DNA of 64,000 nucleotides from NCBI GenBank assembly GCA_037013495.1, contig CM072811.1, positions 11,661,190 through 11,725,189 of the forward strand, read 5' to 3'. The notes below the pieces were generated by a model, which worked only from the letters and a program-made list of their open reading frames with translations, was not told the DNA's origin and made no database searches. Positions 25,001 through 35,946 of the stretch are shown piece by piece. The position numbers and the translations under genes are program-made. Each line of letters begins with the position of its first letter. Position 1 is the first letter of the stretch. The DNA comes from Hippophae tibetana (Eukaryota > Streptophyta > Magnoliopsida > Rosales > Elaeagnaceae).

Positions 25001-26357
25001 AAACTTTTGTGACACCGGAATCTAAATTTTCTTCGTAGTTTTTGTTGAGCTTAATGTGCTTTGATGGGTCATGTTGTACCACAATATTAGAATCTCAATA
25101 ATTGCATTGTTATTGCAAGCTAGAATCATAGGCTCTTTAGGACCAAAACTAAGCTCACCCGAAATAATTTTCAGCTAAGAAACTTTGTAATAGCATGGTG
25201 AAGAAAGTAGTATTCAACTTCTACACTATACAACAACACCATGTTCAGTTTTTTACTCCATCAAGTCATCAAATTGTCTCCAACAAATGTAAGATATCAT
25301 AAAGTAGATTTCCTATCCGTCTTAGAACCCATAAAGTTGGGGGACAAGTTAAACAGGCCAGCAGCAGTGCAGGCAGCAAGGGGACAGTCATCGTTGGGCT
25401 GTCTATCTAGTGGCTGGATGCACCGGTGATGGATGTCGGCTTTCCTTAGGGTTTCAAGATTTATTCATTAGCTCAATTGGGTACATACACAAATAAACAA
25501 GTCCTATTTATGGTTGGATAATTAATGTCAATTATAGACAAATAATATGACACTTGGGAATATTCTAGAATAACATACATACATAATTATATATGGCCGT
25601 TGTTTTTTAACCAAACTAATATGATGTGGTGCCAATAGCCTTGATCGAAGCGCAATATAATAACGGCTGCAGTATCTCCACAAAAGAAGTCATCACCATT
25701 CAGTCATTGTATTTAGAGCATGCAATTAAATTCACAAAACGTTATCATCATAAATTTAGTAGTAGAAGATGATTCCTGTTTGTCGTTGAGCCTCTACCTG
25801 TGGTTCTCTGAAGTGGAATACTTTGGAACTGTGAACAATCTCTTCATATTCCTTTATGAGGGACTGTAGAGAACTGAGAAGTGGGGATGGATGCTTTATT
25901 CGTGATTTTGAAAAATATCATATTTTTGTTCAAACTCAACACTAATTTTGAGATCAAGTCTTATAAATCTGATTCAAGAAGTTACTGAAATTACATTTGA
26001 ATTTTTGATAAGCTACTGAAATTATTATGTTTTCCAATTCATGCAGCTGGAATATGCAGCTCTTGATGCTCTTGTACTTGTTCACATATTTTGCCATGTC
26101 CGGAATCATTCCCAGAGTACTGATGCAGAGGGGTCTGAGAATATTGAATGGAAGTCATACATAGTAAGTGAAGGAAGTTAAACTTTATCTCCAAGGTCTT
26201 CTGCAGATGTTTTTGTTTTCTTCTGTTTTATGCGTGCATGTGCATATATTATCCATTTCATATTCTGGTGAATTTTTGGATCACCAAACAGTATTCACCC
26301 ATGGATCACGGCAAAAAATCCAGAAAGGATTTGGAAGCTGATAAGGAGGAGCTTTAA
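13050..26357 (+). CDS. Mut-7-like 3'-5' exonuclease gene, 10 exons, one in-frame stop, giant intron 8
   Basis: Exons I can place with GT-AG borders: 13050-13197, 13433-14114, 14244-14328, 14900-14987, 15622-15806, 16015-16147, 16576-16712, 16859-16933, 26047-26163, 26292-26357. They sum to 1716 bp, exactly 572 codons in one frame. The first four exons give the helical N-terminal region seen in plant exonuclease mut-7 homologues. Exons 5-9 give a DEDDy nuclease: motif I DCE (15759-15767), motif II around QCDIKQLA (exon 7), motif III YAALD (exon 9). A basic tail ends at TAA. One codon is TAA (13468-13470, codon 62), so the full protein cannot be made unless that base is wrong; re-initiation at ATG 13546 is possible. 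Intron 8 is 9113 bp of nested transposons. Family identity is firm; activity is uncertain. Confidence 0.85.
13433..14114 (+). CDS. Exon 2 of the exonuclease gene, carrying the TAA
   Basis: The exon begins after TTGTAATTGTAG and ends at AGAG|GTACTT, joining exon 3 to give a KESSLKQLAEKG segment. Translation is continuous except for TAA at 13468-13470, twelve codons in, where a glutamine codon (CAA) one transition away would continue the FRAL-QQVH context. The remainder from ATG 13546 (MPMFESHCEGFSHL) is open for 189 codons and encodes the DERIVVKILEVFD-type helical region. Confidence 0.8.
14359..14377 (+). repeat. Poly-C run of 19 in intron 3
   Basis: Nineteen consecutive C lie shortly after the donor site of exon 3. 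Such runs slip in replication and in sequencing, so the length is unreliable. Confidence 0.9.
15622..16933 (+). CDS. Exons 5-8: DEDD exonuclease domain, motifs I and II
   Basis: Four exons with good borders carry VVGLDCEWKPNY (motif I), SILQIA and FIFDLIKL strands, KLGYNFQCDIKQLA (motif II) and the GAGLNKTRRNSNWEQRPLS loop. This pattern is characteristic of the WRN/Mut-7 exonuclease family. The third metal-binding Asp is in exon 9, 9.1 kb away. Confidence 0.88.
17887..18085. repeat. CTG/TTG triplet-rich tract in place of gag
   Basis: About 200 bp of imperfect CTG, TTG and GTT triplets. The plus strand reads Ala/Val-rich and the minus strand Gln/Ser/Asn-rich; neither resembles copia gag. It starts about 10 bp after the primer site. 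Confidence 0.8.
18380..21718 (+). pseudogene. copia pol of the intronic element (protease, integrase, RT, RNase H), many stops
   Basis: Protease: WMVDSGASNYMTSD near 18413. Pre-integrase: MWHFRLGYPN near 18830. Integrase core: YGDIWGP and VDTPQQKG, interrupted by a TAA at about 19163. An integrase C-terminal segment with GYSANQKGYKCF reads from 19463. RT carries VYMDVSP, LKQSPRAWF and YVDDIV (near 20770). RNase H has SSVEAEFRAL, CDNQSAIAI and DRTKHVKI. In-frame stops lie in the RT N-terminus, after VVS near 21134, after SRSN near 21294 and at 21633. The protein cannot be made whole. Confidence 0.88.
22356..23016 (-). repeat. Solo LTR (661 bp) with heat-shock-element-like motifs
   Basis: On the minus strand it runs TGTCCCTC...CGTGACA with a TATA box (TATAAATA, complement of about 22554-22561). 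It interrupts minus-strand copia RT/RNase H, which continues on both sides, so it is an insertion without internal sequence. I see no clear target duplication. Upstream of the TATA on the minus strand the sequence is dense in TTCTAG and CTAGAA, including a perfect TTCnnGAAnnTTC at 22818-22830 and GAAnnTTCnnGAGnnTTC at 22873-22890. Confidence 0.7.
24361..25592 (-). mobile_element. Second minus-strand copia remnant, internally deleted
   Basis: It directly abuts the first remnant. LTR-like ends at about 24365-24490 and 25459-25592 share CATTA-CTCAATYGRGTA and a GATAATTAAT segment, and also resemble the LTRs of the first remnant. Between them is a minus-strand RNase H end (about 25000-25300, the same part as at 17240-17600) and a MITE. 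Most of gag and pol is missing. The 25340-25455 piece is locally GC-richer and I do not recognise it. Confidence 0.6.
24594..24974. mobile_element. Mutator-like MITE (381 bp) with long inverted repeats
   Basis: The two halves are near inverse complements: GGTTAAAGTGCACTATTAGT at the left end faces GGTTAAAGTACATCATTAGT at the right end, and similarity continues inward over most of the length. Flanking 9-mers are TAGTATCTA (24585-24593) and TAATATCTA (24975-24983), 8 of 9 matching, as expected of Mutator-type transposition. It has no coding capacity. Confidence 0.82.
26047..26357 (+). CDS. Exons 9-10: exonuclease motif III and C-terminus
   Basis: Exon 9 (after TTCATGCAG) starts LEYAALDALVLVHIF, giving the YxxxD motif III that marks the DEDDy subgroup. 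Exon 10 (26292-26357) gives a short basic tail ending KEEL and TAA. The exact last exon is less certain: in another frame exon 10 is open to a possible donor at 26376. Confidence 0.75.
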
Positions 26358-29300
26358 TCCAGTTTTGGAGCATGGTAAATATTTTATTTCTTCCATACGA
26401 GTCAGATCATAATCAGTTGTAAATATATCCATTTAGTTTATGTCTCTTAGGCTGTTGCTGCTGATGTTATATACATCTGCATGGGAGAAAATGGAAAAAC
26501 AATGATCGAAGTACTTTGAGTTTAGATTATGAAGTTTCTTCTCTTTAAGACACTAGTTGATTCAGCATGACTTGGTTACATCAGTTGTCTAAAGTTCTAA
26601 CTCATTTTGAATGTGCAGAGACAGGTTATATGAAATTTCCAATTCCTAAGAAAGTTTTTGCCCCTTGGTATCTGCATATAGACTCACTGTTTGAGCAAAA
26701 CCTTTCAATATACTCTAGTAACAACTATGCATGAGGATCTAACAAAAATTCTGGGTTTAATAGCATGAAATACCCTCCTTTTAGTTGCGAGTTGCATATA
26801 TACCCTATTTGTATTATAATAGCATGAATCAGGTGCCTTTTAGATTTTTAGAACATGTAAAATAACCAGGGAAATTATGAAACAGAGCCACACACTGTGA
26901 CTACTGAGTACAAAGCCAACTATTCTTTTGTTTTTTATTACAGAATACATTGCTCGCCGCATTTAGTGGCATGCACCTATTTTTGGAGAGTTCTTTCCTT
27001 TAAGAAACTTTTAGCTATTTCAGTTAATTGAGTCTACTTTTCTCTAAGTGGAGGGATCAAGATTGAATTCCAATCTTATCCCCTCCTCCACACTTAAAGG
27101 GTAATTGTCGTTTGAACTAAAAGAAATGAATTTATGAAACAAAGTTAAAATTCTATTATAGTTTAGCCAGAAAAGAAAATTTTGTTTTGGTCTGAGGCCA
27201 AAAAAGAAATGGGAAATAGACAATAGAAGTACGGGTTCGGTAGTGTAAAGGTATCTAATTTTACTCATAAAATTATTCTTACATTGTAACTCCATTTAAT
27301 TTGGGAATTTTTACCCGTCCATTGCACGTCAAAAATATTAGGGACGGTTTTGTCCTTCAAATTTTTCCCCCCCTTCGTTTTCTTGTTCCCCTTCATTTCT
27401 TCTTCTCCCTAAGTTCTGTAATATGTGGAAAGTTTAATTTTTCCCTATGAAGTATAATGTGGGATTATGTTTCTGTCTCAATTGTGAAATAATCACAAAG
27501 AGGTAATTGCATATTTCTTGCAAATTGTTGGTTTATGATGCTTTTTCATATTTTCATTAAGAAAGAAAAGAGATGCCTTTTCATCTTAGGGTATGTTCAG
27601 TCAGGGACTATCCTTAGATTGGTTTAATTTTTACCGTCTTAGTCTTTGAACCTTTATATTCGTCCTTGTGCTATTTATTAAGGGACTTTTGACCTTCAGA
27701 TCCCTCGGACGCGGCCCCAATCCCCAAAGCCCGGAAGGAATTCAACTTCAAGCAAGATCCTAGATAGAGGTCCTCCTCAGCCATCTTGGAGGTCTTCAGG
27801 GAGTACTAAAAGTGACAATATTGAAGCGGAACTTTAAAGGATTCACAGGGAAACTCTGTCAGTCTGTTCCAATTCTCTTTAAGAATACACGTGAAAATTC
27901 ATCTCCAAACATTCAAAATTGAGCTAAAATATGTAATAATATTGTTGATTGAGAATGATTAACAAACCATGTAATATTGTTGATTGAAAATGATTAACAA
28001 ACCATGTCATCAGTGTAATTACACTTAGGAAAAAAATAAAATTTCCCCAGATTACAGAACTGAGGAAGATGAAAAAGAAAGGGGAAGAAAAATAAAGAAA
28101 AAAATTTGAATGACAAAATTCCTCCTTATTAAACTAGATTACTATTTCAATTAAATAATGTTGGAACTATTTTATGAATTAAGATACTAAATTAGAATGT
28201 TCAAAGTTAAATGAATTTACAAAACAAAGCTAAAATTTTATTGTAGTTTAGCCAAAAAAAAAGTTTTGTTATATCTGAAGCAAAAAAATAAATAAATAAA
28301 TGTGAGTCTAATATTTTTAAAACTTATTATAATAACAATAGCATCTTTTAATACCAACACATGTCTTTTTCAATTCAAGAAACTATTTTAGTATTTTTAT
28401 TGTTATGTTATGATTTTTTTTTTTTTGTTATTTGAAGTAATTTTACAAAAAACAAAATTGGTTGATATTGGTTAAAACCACTTAATAACATGTAACATTT
28501 ACCTATTTATTTAATAAATAAAGTTGATTAATTTTTAATAAGTTGTCATTCAATGACCTAAACTAACTTAATTATTGGATTAAATGAATTTATTGTAATA
28601 TAGTTGCATCTTACATGACTGATTAAAATATTATTGGAGTAAAGTCGTATAAATAAAAGACGAAGGATGCCTTTGCTTAATGTTTGAGAGATGAGGCGGG
28701 GGAATATAGATATCACCAGTCAAAATTATTGGCCAACACACCTCCCGGCAAAATATTTGAGTTGGGTTAGTTTAATTTTTAAGTGAAAAATATATGTTTA
28801 ATTTTTACTTATAGTTTTTAATTTTAATTTTGAGATTAAATTTATAAAAATTAAAGGATAAAAATAAGAAAATAAAATTATAAGAAAGTAATAAAGAAAC
28901 TAAAATAAACTTAGTTTTGACCATTTTTATAAGATAAATGTGATGATGATGATTAAATGTTCAATAAGCATAACTAAGTGTCACTAAAAACAATGACGAG
29001 TAAGTCTGATACATACTTTTTTATTGAGGTGAGTGATGCAGAGTTACGATCTTTATTTGTTTTAGTGATAGGTTTTATATACTTATTTTAAGAAAATATT
29101 TTTTATATATTTGTTACGTGTGTTTATTGAAATGTAATAGTTATTATTATTTAATGAAATGAAAAATGTTAAAATATATAAATTTTTATATATTTTTATA
29201 TTCGTGATATATGGTAGAATTATCTTAACTTTACTAAGTTAAACTATATAAATAACGTAGGTATAAAAAAATCACAAATTTATAACAGGTGTAGTGATTT

Positions 29301-31730
29301 TTTAATATATAGAAAAAAAATTTATTTTATCTAACTTAGTTCATGGCAGATGCGTTTTTTTTATATAGATTAAAATTGAAACTGTGTATATTTTTTGAAG
29401 AAATGTGGGACTAAATATACTAGTTTATACCACAAAACTTTATAGTGAAATAGAAGACTTTTCTATTTATTCCTCCAATAATTTATATTTTCCTTATTGG
29501 ATTAAATTGCTAACTATCGTGCTCTAATAAAATATTCATAATTTAAAATATATTTATTCTTTTAATCACAAGTGGTTAATGGTGAACTTCATTTACAACT
29601 GAGATATTTTGGAATTTCTTTTTCAATTTCTATGTTACAAGAAAAACAGCAAAAATCATAAATAATTAAACCAATAAAGCAGTAACTATGTCATTCTTAC
29701 TTCTTGGCAAATCCATTACAGATTAGAGAGTAAATTAAAGCATGTTCCCCACACTCTTTCTTGTTCATGAAAACAGGCCGACATAAAATCAACAGATCAA
29801 CAGCTCAGAGATGAAACTGAAATTGAAATTGAAAGGACAGCCTCACAAGCTGATGAGTGGATATATATATAACGAAAAAAAGAAAAGAAAAGAGTTGATG
29901 TAAAAAATAAAAAATAAAAAACAATATCTACACCCATTTTAATAGCAATATCTATAATCACAAAAAATAATACTTTTATATTCAATTCTTATATTTTTAT
30001 TAAAAAAATTTAGAACTTAAAGTTTTCTCATTGAATAATCCATTAGTATGCTATTCAAGTTGAATTCAATAACAATTTTAAATTATGAAAATAATTTAAA
30101 ACTTAATTAATTATATCGTAAATGTATATTAATTTTTTAAATTTTAAATTATTTTTACAATTTAAAATCGTTATTGAATTCTGAACTTTAACTTTAGAAT
30201 TCTAAGTCCGCTTAAGATTTCTTATTTTTTTTAAACGTATAATTGATTAAAGGTTCGTTTATTATCCAACCTAAATAATGAACAATCTAGAGATACATTT
30301 TCTAATTTTAATTCATTCATTACATTAAGATCTAAAAAATTGATAATTAAATTAGGTTAGATTAATAGAACAATCGTTTAACATTTAACGAAGGTATTTA
30401 ACTTTACTTGTAATAGCAGCCACAAGGTGCTACTTTGAATAAGAAAAATAACAATTATGTATTAACATCTTAGACTATATAAGCATATTCATACAACAAG
30501 CTAATTAATTACTTTAATTCATACATGCATAGTTTCGACATTCAAACATAAAATTAAACATATCAAAAATCAAGAATTAAAATTAAAATTATCAAAAATA
30601 TTAAAATAATTAAATCATAGTTTAGAGCTTGAAATTTTCAACAACGACATTATTAAATTAACTAGATTCTATAAGAATCAACATTATAATCATAGAAAAA
30701 CTAAATAGAAAAGTATAAAAGATTATGAAGTTGTCCCAGTTGATCTATCTTATTCCTTGTAGCAATTGTTATTATAAGTCTTGTTGTACATTGTGTATGT
30801 GTGTTGGTTTTCTGTGTGCAAAATACAGGTTCATTTATTTTACTTAGTGTTCTGTCTTTTTGTGTGCAAGGTTAATTACTGCGGATTAGTAATGTACACA
30901 TGTACATAGTTAGATACACTATGATTAAAAGCAACATACACCACAAGGTCGGTTTTTTAGTATGCATGCTAGGCCATGAATAGTGGATTTTGACTTGGTA
31001 TGGGTGAGGGTATTTATCAAAATTACTTGGTAATTTTTGGATAAAAAAATTGAACTTTTTAGCACCTCGACAAGAGCCTCGCCAAATCCCTTGACGGACA
31101 CCAGCGAGAAGGTCGGTAAGGACCCTCAGTGAGGCCCAGACCAGGGTTGTCATTGGTAGCGAGCTCTTTCTATAAATACCCGCTTATTTTTGTCTCTTCA
31201 TCCATCTTTTATGCATCAAAAATTTACCAAATTTTTCTCTAAAAATTACATTTGATTCACAAATTACTTTGAGAGTGTTATAGTGTTTATGCTACAGTAT
31301 TATGGATAAAATAGAATACTTGAATGTGGAAAGCTCTTGACTATTTTACTTTCTATGTGAGACATAACACTATGATATTGCGTTGAGTATTTTGATTGTT
31401 TTTCTCAAATCGTTAGATATTTATGGTACATGGTTGATTTTGTATGACACATAGATGATTTATGGTTTGTAGTTAAAAGTGTTTCTCATGGTGATTATTG
31501 GTTGTTCGTGATAGAGGATGGTCCTCACATTTGATTGTTCACTTAACATTACTAGTTTACAACTACTAATCACACCATATCGAGTGGTGTTGGTTTTGAA
31601 GGAAAGTTAAGTTCATGTGTTAGACTTGGTTATTGTGAAGATAGAAAGCGATGACAGTAATAGATAGTTCATGCAGAGGTCCTTGCTGATAGAATTATTG
31701 GTGATTTTGTTTCTGTAAAGGTTATAATTA
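26358..31730. other. Long AT-rich intergenic stretch, little recognisable
   Basis: No credible gene. Visible items: a 62-bp direct repeat at 27126-27188 and 28211-28271 (GTTTAGCC-containing); a short open exon-like piece at 27700-27837; an isolated TATA-like CTATAAATACCCG at about 31172 preceded by a GC-richer 100 bp, which looks like part of an LTR promoter. From about 28280 to 30870 I see nothing but AT-rich sequence. Confidence 0.5.
27700..27837 (+). other. Possible terminal exon, unrecognised
   Basis: After the acceptor-like TTTTGACCTTCAG there are 45 open codons ending in TAA, rich in Ser, Pro and Arg (PRTRPQSPKPGRNS, then SWRSSGSTKSD). Its GC content is well above its surroundings, as in coding sequence. 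It lies 1.3 kb past the exonuclease stop and on the same strand, so it could be an alternative last exon of that gene or a leftover from another gene. I do not recognise it. Confidence 0.25.
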
Positions 31731-32560
31731 TTTTATATTATGGGTCTAAGTAACTAGAAAGGATAAATAAGTAATTAAATAAATTATGTCAAATTAAAAT
31801 TTCACAAACAATGAGACATGCAATCATGTACAATAAAGATAAAGTGAAAATAAATAAAACTTGACACAAAGTATTTTAGGTGAAAGCAACCTAGATCACA
31901 CTAATGACCTAAGAGAAAAACCACCAATCCATCGAACCACCAAACTATCTAATATTAAAATAAGATCCAATTATAATGTCAAGACTTAAGCTATCCTCTA
32001 AGATAATGCATTCAAGTAATCTACTCACAAATGATGCTTTACTTCACAATCTCAACAAAAAAGGTGTTCGGATTTTGACTAATGTTCTGATAATTTGAGT
32101 TGCACAAGCAATCAAACATGTTCAACCAATACCTGAAATGTTAGCACAATAACACAAGTACAATGTTTATCCTAGAGTCGATTCAATAATGAAAAATCTT
32201 AGGTAGATGATTTCATAAAATATCAGTTAAAACAAAATCAACTAGCAAATTCTAAAACAAAAATTGAAGCAAATTTAATAAAGATAGCTTCTTTACAGTT
32301 AAATAATTAGATCAAATAATTATTATATTACACATAATTATTCGATCCAATAATTCAAGAACAAAATAAAAAAAATTATATGAACATATAATTAAAATAT
32401 CATAAACTAATTAAGTTTATTAACAAATCAAACACAATCACCAATATTTGACAGATTAATTAGACAGAAACCTAAAGAAATATGATCTTGTTTTTTGTAA
32501 AGCAATTTAAAAGAGAGAGCTTAAAATAAAAAGATTGATACTCTTATGGTTAATTAAAAT
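31730..32560. repeat. Dispersed repeat, related to 62880-63660
   Basis: Both regions share an ordered set of short matches: AAGTAATCTACT, CACAAATAC/CACAAGTACAA, TTCAATACTGAAAAACCTTA/TTCAATAATGAAAAATCTTA, and GAGAGAAAGC/GAGAGAGCTT followed by GGTTAATTAAAAT-type sequence. They lie on the same strand. No coding sequence. Probably an old LTR or leader of a retroelement family that I cannot name. Confidence 0.45.
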
Positions 32561-33270
32561 ATGGAATATTAGAATGACATATAATTGGAATTAGATTTAA
32601 GTCCTTCAACGATAAAGATCATAAGATCTCCATATGATACAAGATTACCTATAGTAGTTAGGTGATCTACAATTTTTTTGGCTTTAAAATATACGTAGAA
32701 GGTGTCATTCCTTTCTTAGAAAGATTCTTCAATTGAGATCTCAAATCCATAATTGTGGATTGAGATGAAGATGAGAAAGCTTCCTCGAGAATAATCCATT
32801 GCTCATAGATATTCGTTGTTCCAAAAATATGTTAGCACATAATAGAGGATAAATTTTGAGTTAGCACATCACATGCTTGAGGTGCACCAAAATACTTATA
32901 TTCTCAACTCTGATCATAACACTTAGTGAACTGAAGTTATTAGAGACTTAAGGTGATGAAGATAACCCATAGGATCCATTTCCTTTAGTTGCCATTGAAG
33001 TTTGTTAACAAAGTTCTAATACCATAGTATGAATTGAACCTTAGGAAGAAGATAAATCAAGAGAGTTCTTGAGAGAAAAATGGAAAATACATGTGTTGTA
33101 TTCAATTCATAGCATAAAAGGTTACATATAATTGTGTATTTATACACAAGTTGATATACCAACTGCTCGAGTAGTGTATGTGCTATCAAGCACATTTGCA
33201 ATTAGTTACTAATTGTAACTAACTCCTAGTCCATTCACACTACAAGCTATACAAAACATTTTTGCATATA
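32560..33270 (-). mobile_element. Minus-strand copia fragment: 5' LTR, primer site, start of gag
   Basis: On the minus strand an LTR-like piece (about 33040-33260) is followed by TGGTATTAGAAC, one or two changes from the tRNA-Met primer site, and then a degenerate gag. The gag shows LRSQLKNLSKKGMTPSTY and a GNLVSYGDLM-type segment with several stops (32570-32850). No pol follows; the sequence runs into the dispersed repeat. Confidence 0.65.
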
Positions 33271-33448
33271 CATTAATGAAGATTATCCTATAATCACATA
33301 TCCTTTAATATTTTTGTACAACTTATTTTATTATTTTATATTATTTTCTTCAAAAACAACAAAATGAACATCACATTGCTTACTCAATGATACATGAGTC
33401 TCAAAAATCAACTGACAGAAAAAGAGATGACTCAGTTTAAGAGCATAC

Positions 33449-34936
33449 CTTTATCATTAGGGTCTCCATGCCATTTACCAGAAGTGTAGTTCCATTCCCC
33501 AGCCATATTGTCATCTTTCTTCCAATCAGATTTAACCCACCGCTTCTCCCATCCATCTATAGCATGCACCCACATAGTAAGTACAGCAACAAGAAGGAAA
33601 ATTTAGAGAACAACAAAAGTTCAATTAACAAAAACAAACCTAAAGTCAAGTATTACAGACCAAGAACAACAAGAAAAAAAGTAATTCAAAAGCTATCGAC
33701 ACCAGAAAACTATCCTGACTAAGTTCAACTCTTGTGTATTAGATTGCCTAACAAATACATCAGATACAAGAAAACAGCTTAGAACAATATATAGATTACA
33801 CTTTTCAGACCCATTTGATCCTAGACAATTTACATGTAGAGACAAGTATTCAGATCTAAGTCTAACAACAAAAGGTACTAAGAAAAAATCAAAATCCAAA
33901 AAGCATTGACTTTATCCTATTCCAATATAAATGTATGCTTGCCTTACGCCGACACTTAAAATAGGACCACCACAGCCATCAGGAAAACCTTTATATCACC
34001 ACCACACCACCATCCACCTACATGTTAGATTTAACAATCCTTTGTATTTTAAAGAAATACAATCAATGGCAAACAACATATCCACCTGAGTGGTTTGGTG
34101 CCCCAGTGGTGATATATAGAATTACTCCAGCCACCAATGGTCAAGCATACTTAAATCCAGACTATTCACATAAGAGGTTACATGAGGGACATGTAGGGTA
34201 CACAATAATCCCCAAGCATACTTAAATCCAGACTGTTCACATAAGAGGTTACATGAGGGACATGTACGGTCCACAATAATCCCCCATGATATAAACTTAT
34301 CTTAAAAAACGCAAGAACATATAGAATATGACATTGTCTGCAAAAACCACCTCTCTTAACTGAAATAGCTTGAACTAATATGAAATTTAGAAAAGAGAGC
34401 CGTCTTCAGTTCGTTGGTTTATTCAGTCAAGTTCTGTTCACAGAGGTCAAAACTAGACAAAAATGCAGGAAATAATACTACTTATTGTACTCATATGCAG
34501 AGATTTCCAAATAATCAATTAGACGTTAAAAACTACCCAAATCAGTATATCAACGTTTCCATGGCCACATACAAGAAAGATTAAATTTTTTATAGATCTG
34601 CTCCAAATTATCGATGTATTGTTAAATTTAAAGGTTATAAATATTTATAACATTAAAATCCACATATCAAAATGCAGGGACAAACAATTCAGCGATCCTT
34701 TACTAATCAAGTGACACTTAAAATGAAGTAATCCCACAAAAAAAAGAGCCAAATGCAACAATCCGGCCAAAACGTGAGCTAGCATGGCTAAAGCTACAAA
34801 GCCAAATGCAACAATGTAAACATATGAAAACCACGAAAGACAAATAAATGGAGTAGACTTTGGCGGATGCAACTGCGATGATAGAGAGCAGAAGGATCAA
34901 GGAGAATGAATTAGGGTTTTTGACCCTTAATGCCAT
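33449..34936 (-). pseudogene. Calreticulin, N-terminal fragment (two exons)
   Basis: Exon 1 (34936-34859) encodes 26 residues: a hydrophobic signal peptide MALRVKNPNSFSLILLLSII... ending ASAK at a GT donor. A later exon (33556-33449) encodes [20 protein letters not shown] and [10 protein letters not shown], diagnostic of calreticulin, the ER lectin chaperone, with a good donor GTATGC after it. Frames do not join directly (exon 1 ends in phase 0, this exon starts in phase 2). The small exon that should carry the first mature residues is not seen in the 1.3 kb between, and no further exons appear at 26.4-33.4 kb. So this is a truncated copy, or its remainder has been displaced by repeats. Confidence 0.75.
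34142..34283. repeat. Two tandem 71-bp copies
   Basis: CAAGCATACTTAAATCCAGA starts both copies (34142 and 34213). They differ at only a few positions, so the duplication is recent. It lies in the intron of the calreticulin fragment. Confidence 0.9.
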
Positions 34937-35120
34937 GGCTATCGCTATCAGAGAGAAAAAGAGAATTTCGGGCTGTAGAGTAAGCTCTCTGACTATATAT
35001 GGATTCCACTAACTGGCTCGCATGATTTTTAGATAAACGGAACTACGAGCCTGGAAATGTCATACGTGGACTAGTTCTACGCACGTGGACAAATTAAATC
35101 ACGAAAAGACAGTACTTTTG
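34937..35120 (-). promoter_or_regulatory. Promoter region of the calreticulin fragment
   Basis: Upstream of the minus-strand start codon are a TATA-like CCATATATAGTC (complement of about 34993-35004) and two CCACGT sites (complements near 35066 and 35088), the second within a CACGTG G-box. Calreticulin promoters are known to respond to ER stress through CCACG-containing elements; here that is only a motif match. Confidence 0.35.
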
Positions 35121-35244
35121 TCATTGTTTCCATGTGGCGAATGATTATAGGCTTTTACGTCGAATTCTTAACATTTGGGAGTGGAGAAGCTTGGCGGACA
35201 ACTCATTTCGATGATAGAGTATATTCTTTATTTAATGCATGTAT

Positions 35245-35246
<2 letters not shown>

Positions 35247-35276
<30 letters not shown>
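35247..35276. repeat. (AT)n microsatellite
   Basis: About 15 AT units, uninterrupted. Confidence 0.9.
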
Positions 35277-35281
<5 letters not shown>

Positions 35282-35543
35282 TTATTTAAATACAGTTATA
35301 TTTTAAATCTGATAAAAAATTATAATAATAAAAACTTTTTATATTCTTGGTTTATTTGATTTTTTTCGAACTTTGTTATGGGTTCATCGTAATTCTTGCA
35401 ATCTACGTGAAAATGTTACTATGTATATATACTAGTTTTATTTCGCTTATATATAGTTTATAGTTAAATGGATTAAGAAATGAATCTGTAAAGCGTTCCT
35501 AATGAAAATGCTCAACTTCAATCACATGAAGAGTCATCCTTAG

Positions 35544-35755
35544 TGTTTGTACCGCGCTTAGCTCAGCAGAAGGCACAAGGCATATCAAGATATACACGTG
35601 GGATCTAAGGATAGAGCGTTGATGCTGAAGGTAGTTCATAACTAGACAGGACGGTCCCTTCTGACACGTATTTTTTTTCGCTCTCCTCAGCTCTTAAACT
35701 CAGGACCTAACTTTTAAATAGACCTTGGGAAGCAAGCTGGTACCATTTGTACTAC
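35544..35755. mobile_element. Short interspersed element, copy 1 (212 bp)
   Basis: It begins TGTTTGTACCGCG and ends near GGTACCATTTGTACTACA. It shares about 212 bp with 35947-36158 in the same orientation. A perfect RNA polymerase III A-box match (TAGCTCAGCAG, 35559-35569) lies near its start, but on this strand I see no good B box. On the other strand a B-box-like segment is present in degraded form. SINE or MITE identity is unresolved. Confidence 0.55.
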
Positions 35756-35946
35756 AGTTGTTCATATGGTACCCGCTTCCAAGAATCTGTGGCTATAGGA
35801 ATAGGTCACAAGTTTGAAACTAGGAAGGCGCCAAAGAAATACGTATCAGGCTGACTGTCCCATCGTGAACATAGATTGGTGAAGAGTATCAAGGCCAGAC
35901 CCTATGCCCCCATGTAGATATCTTTAGCAAAAAGGGCATCTTTTGA

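Noticed and set aside
26292-26375. Alternative frame of exon 10 (IHPWITAKNPERIW...)
   Set aside because: Exon 9 ends in phase 0, and this frame would need phase 2; the phase-0 reading gives a plausible short basic tail and stop.
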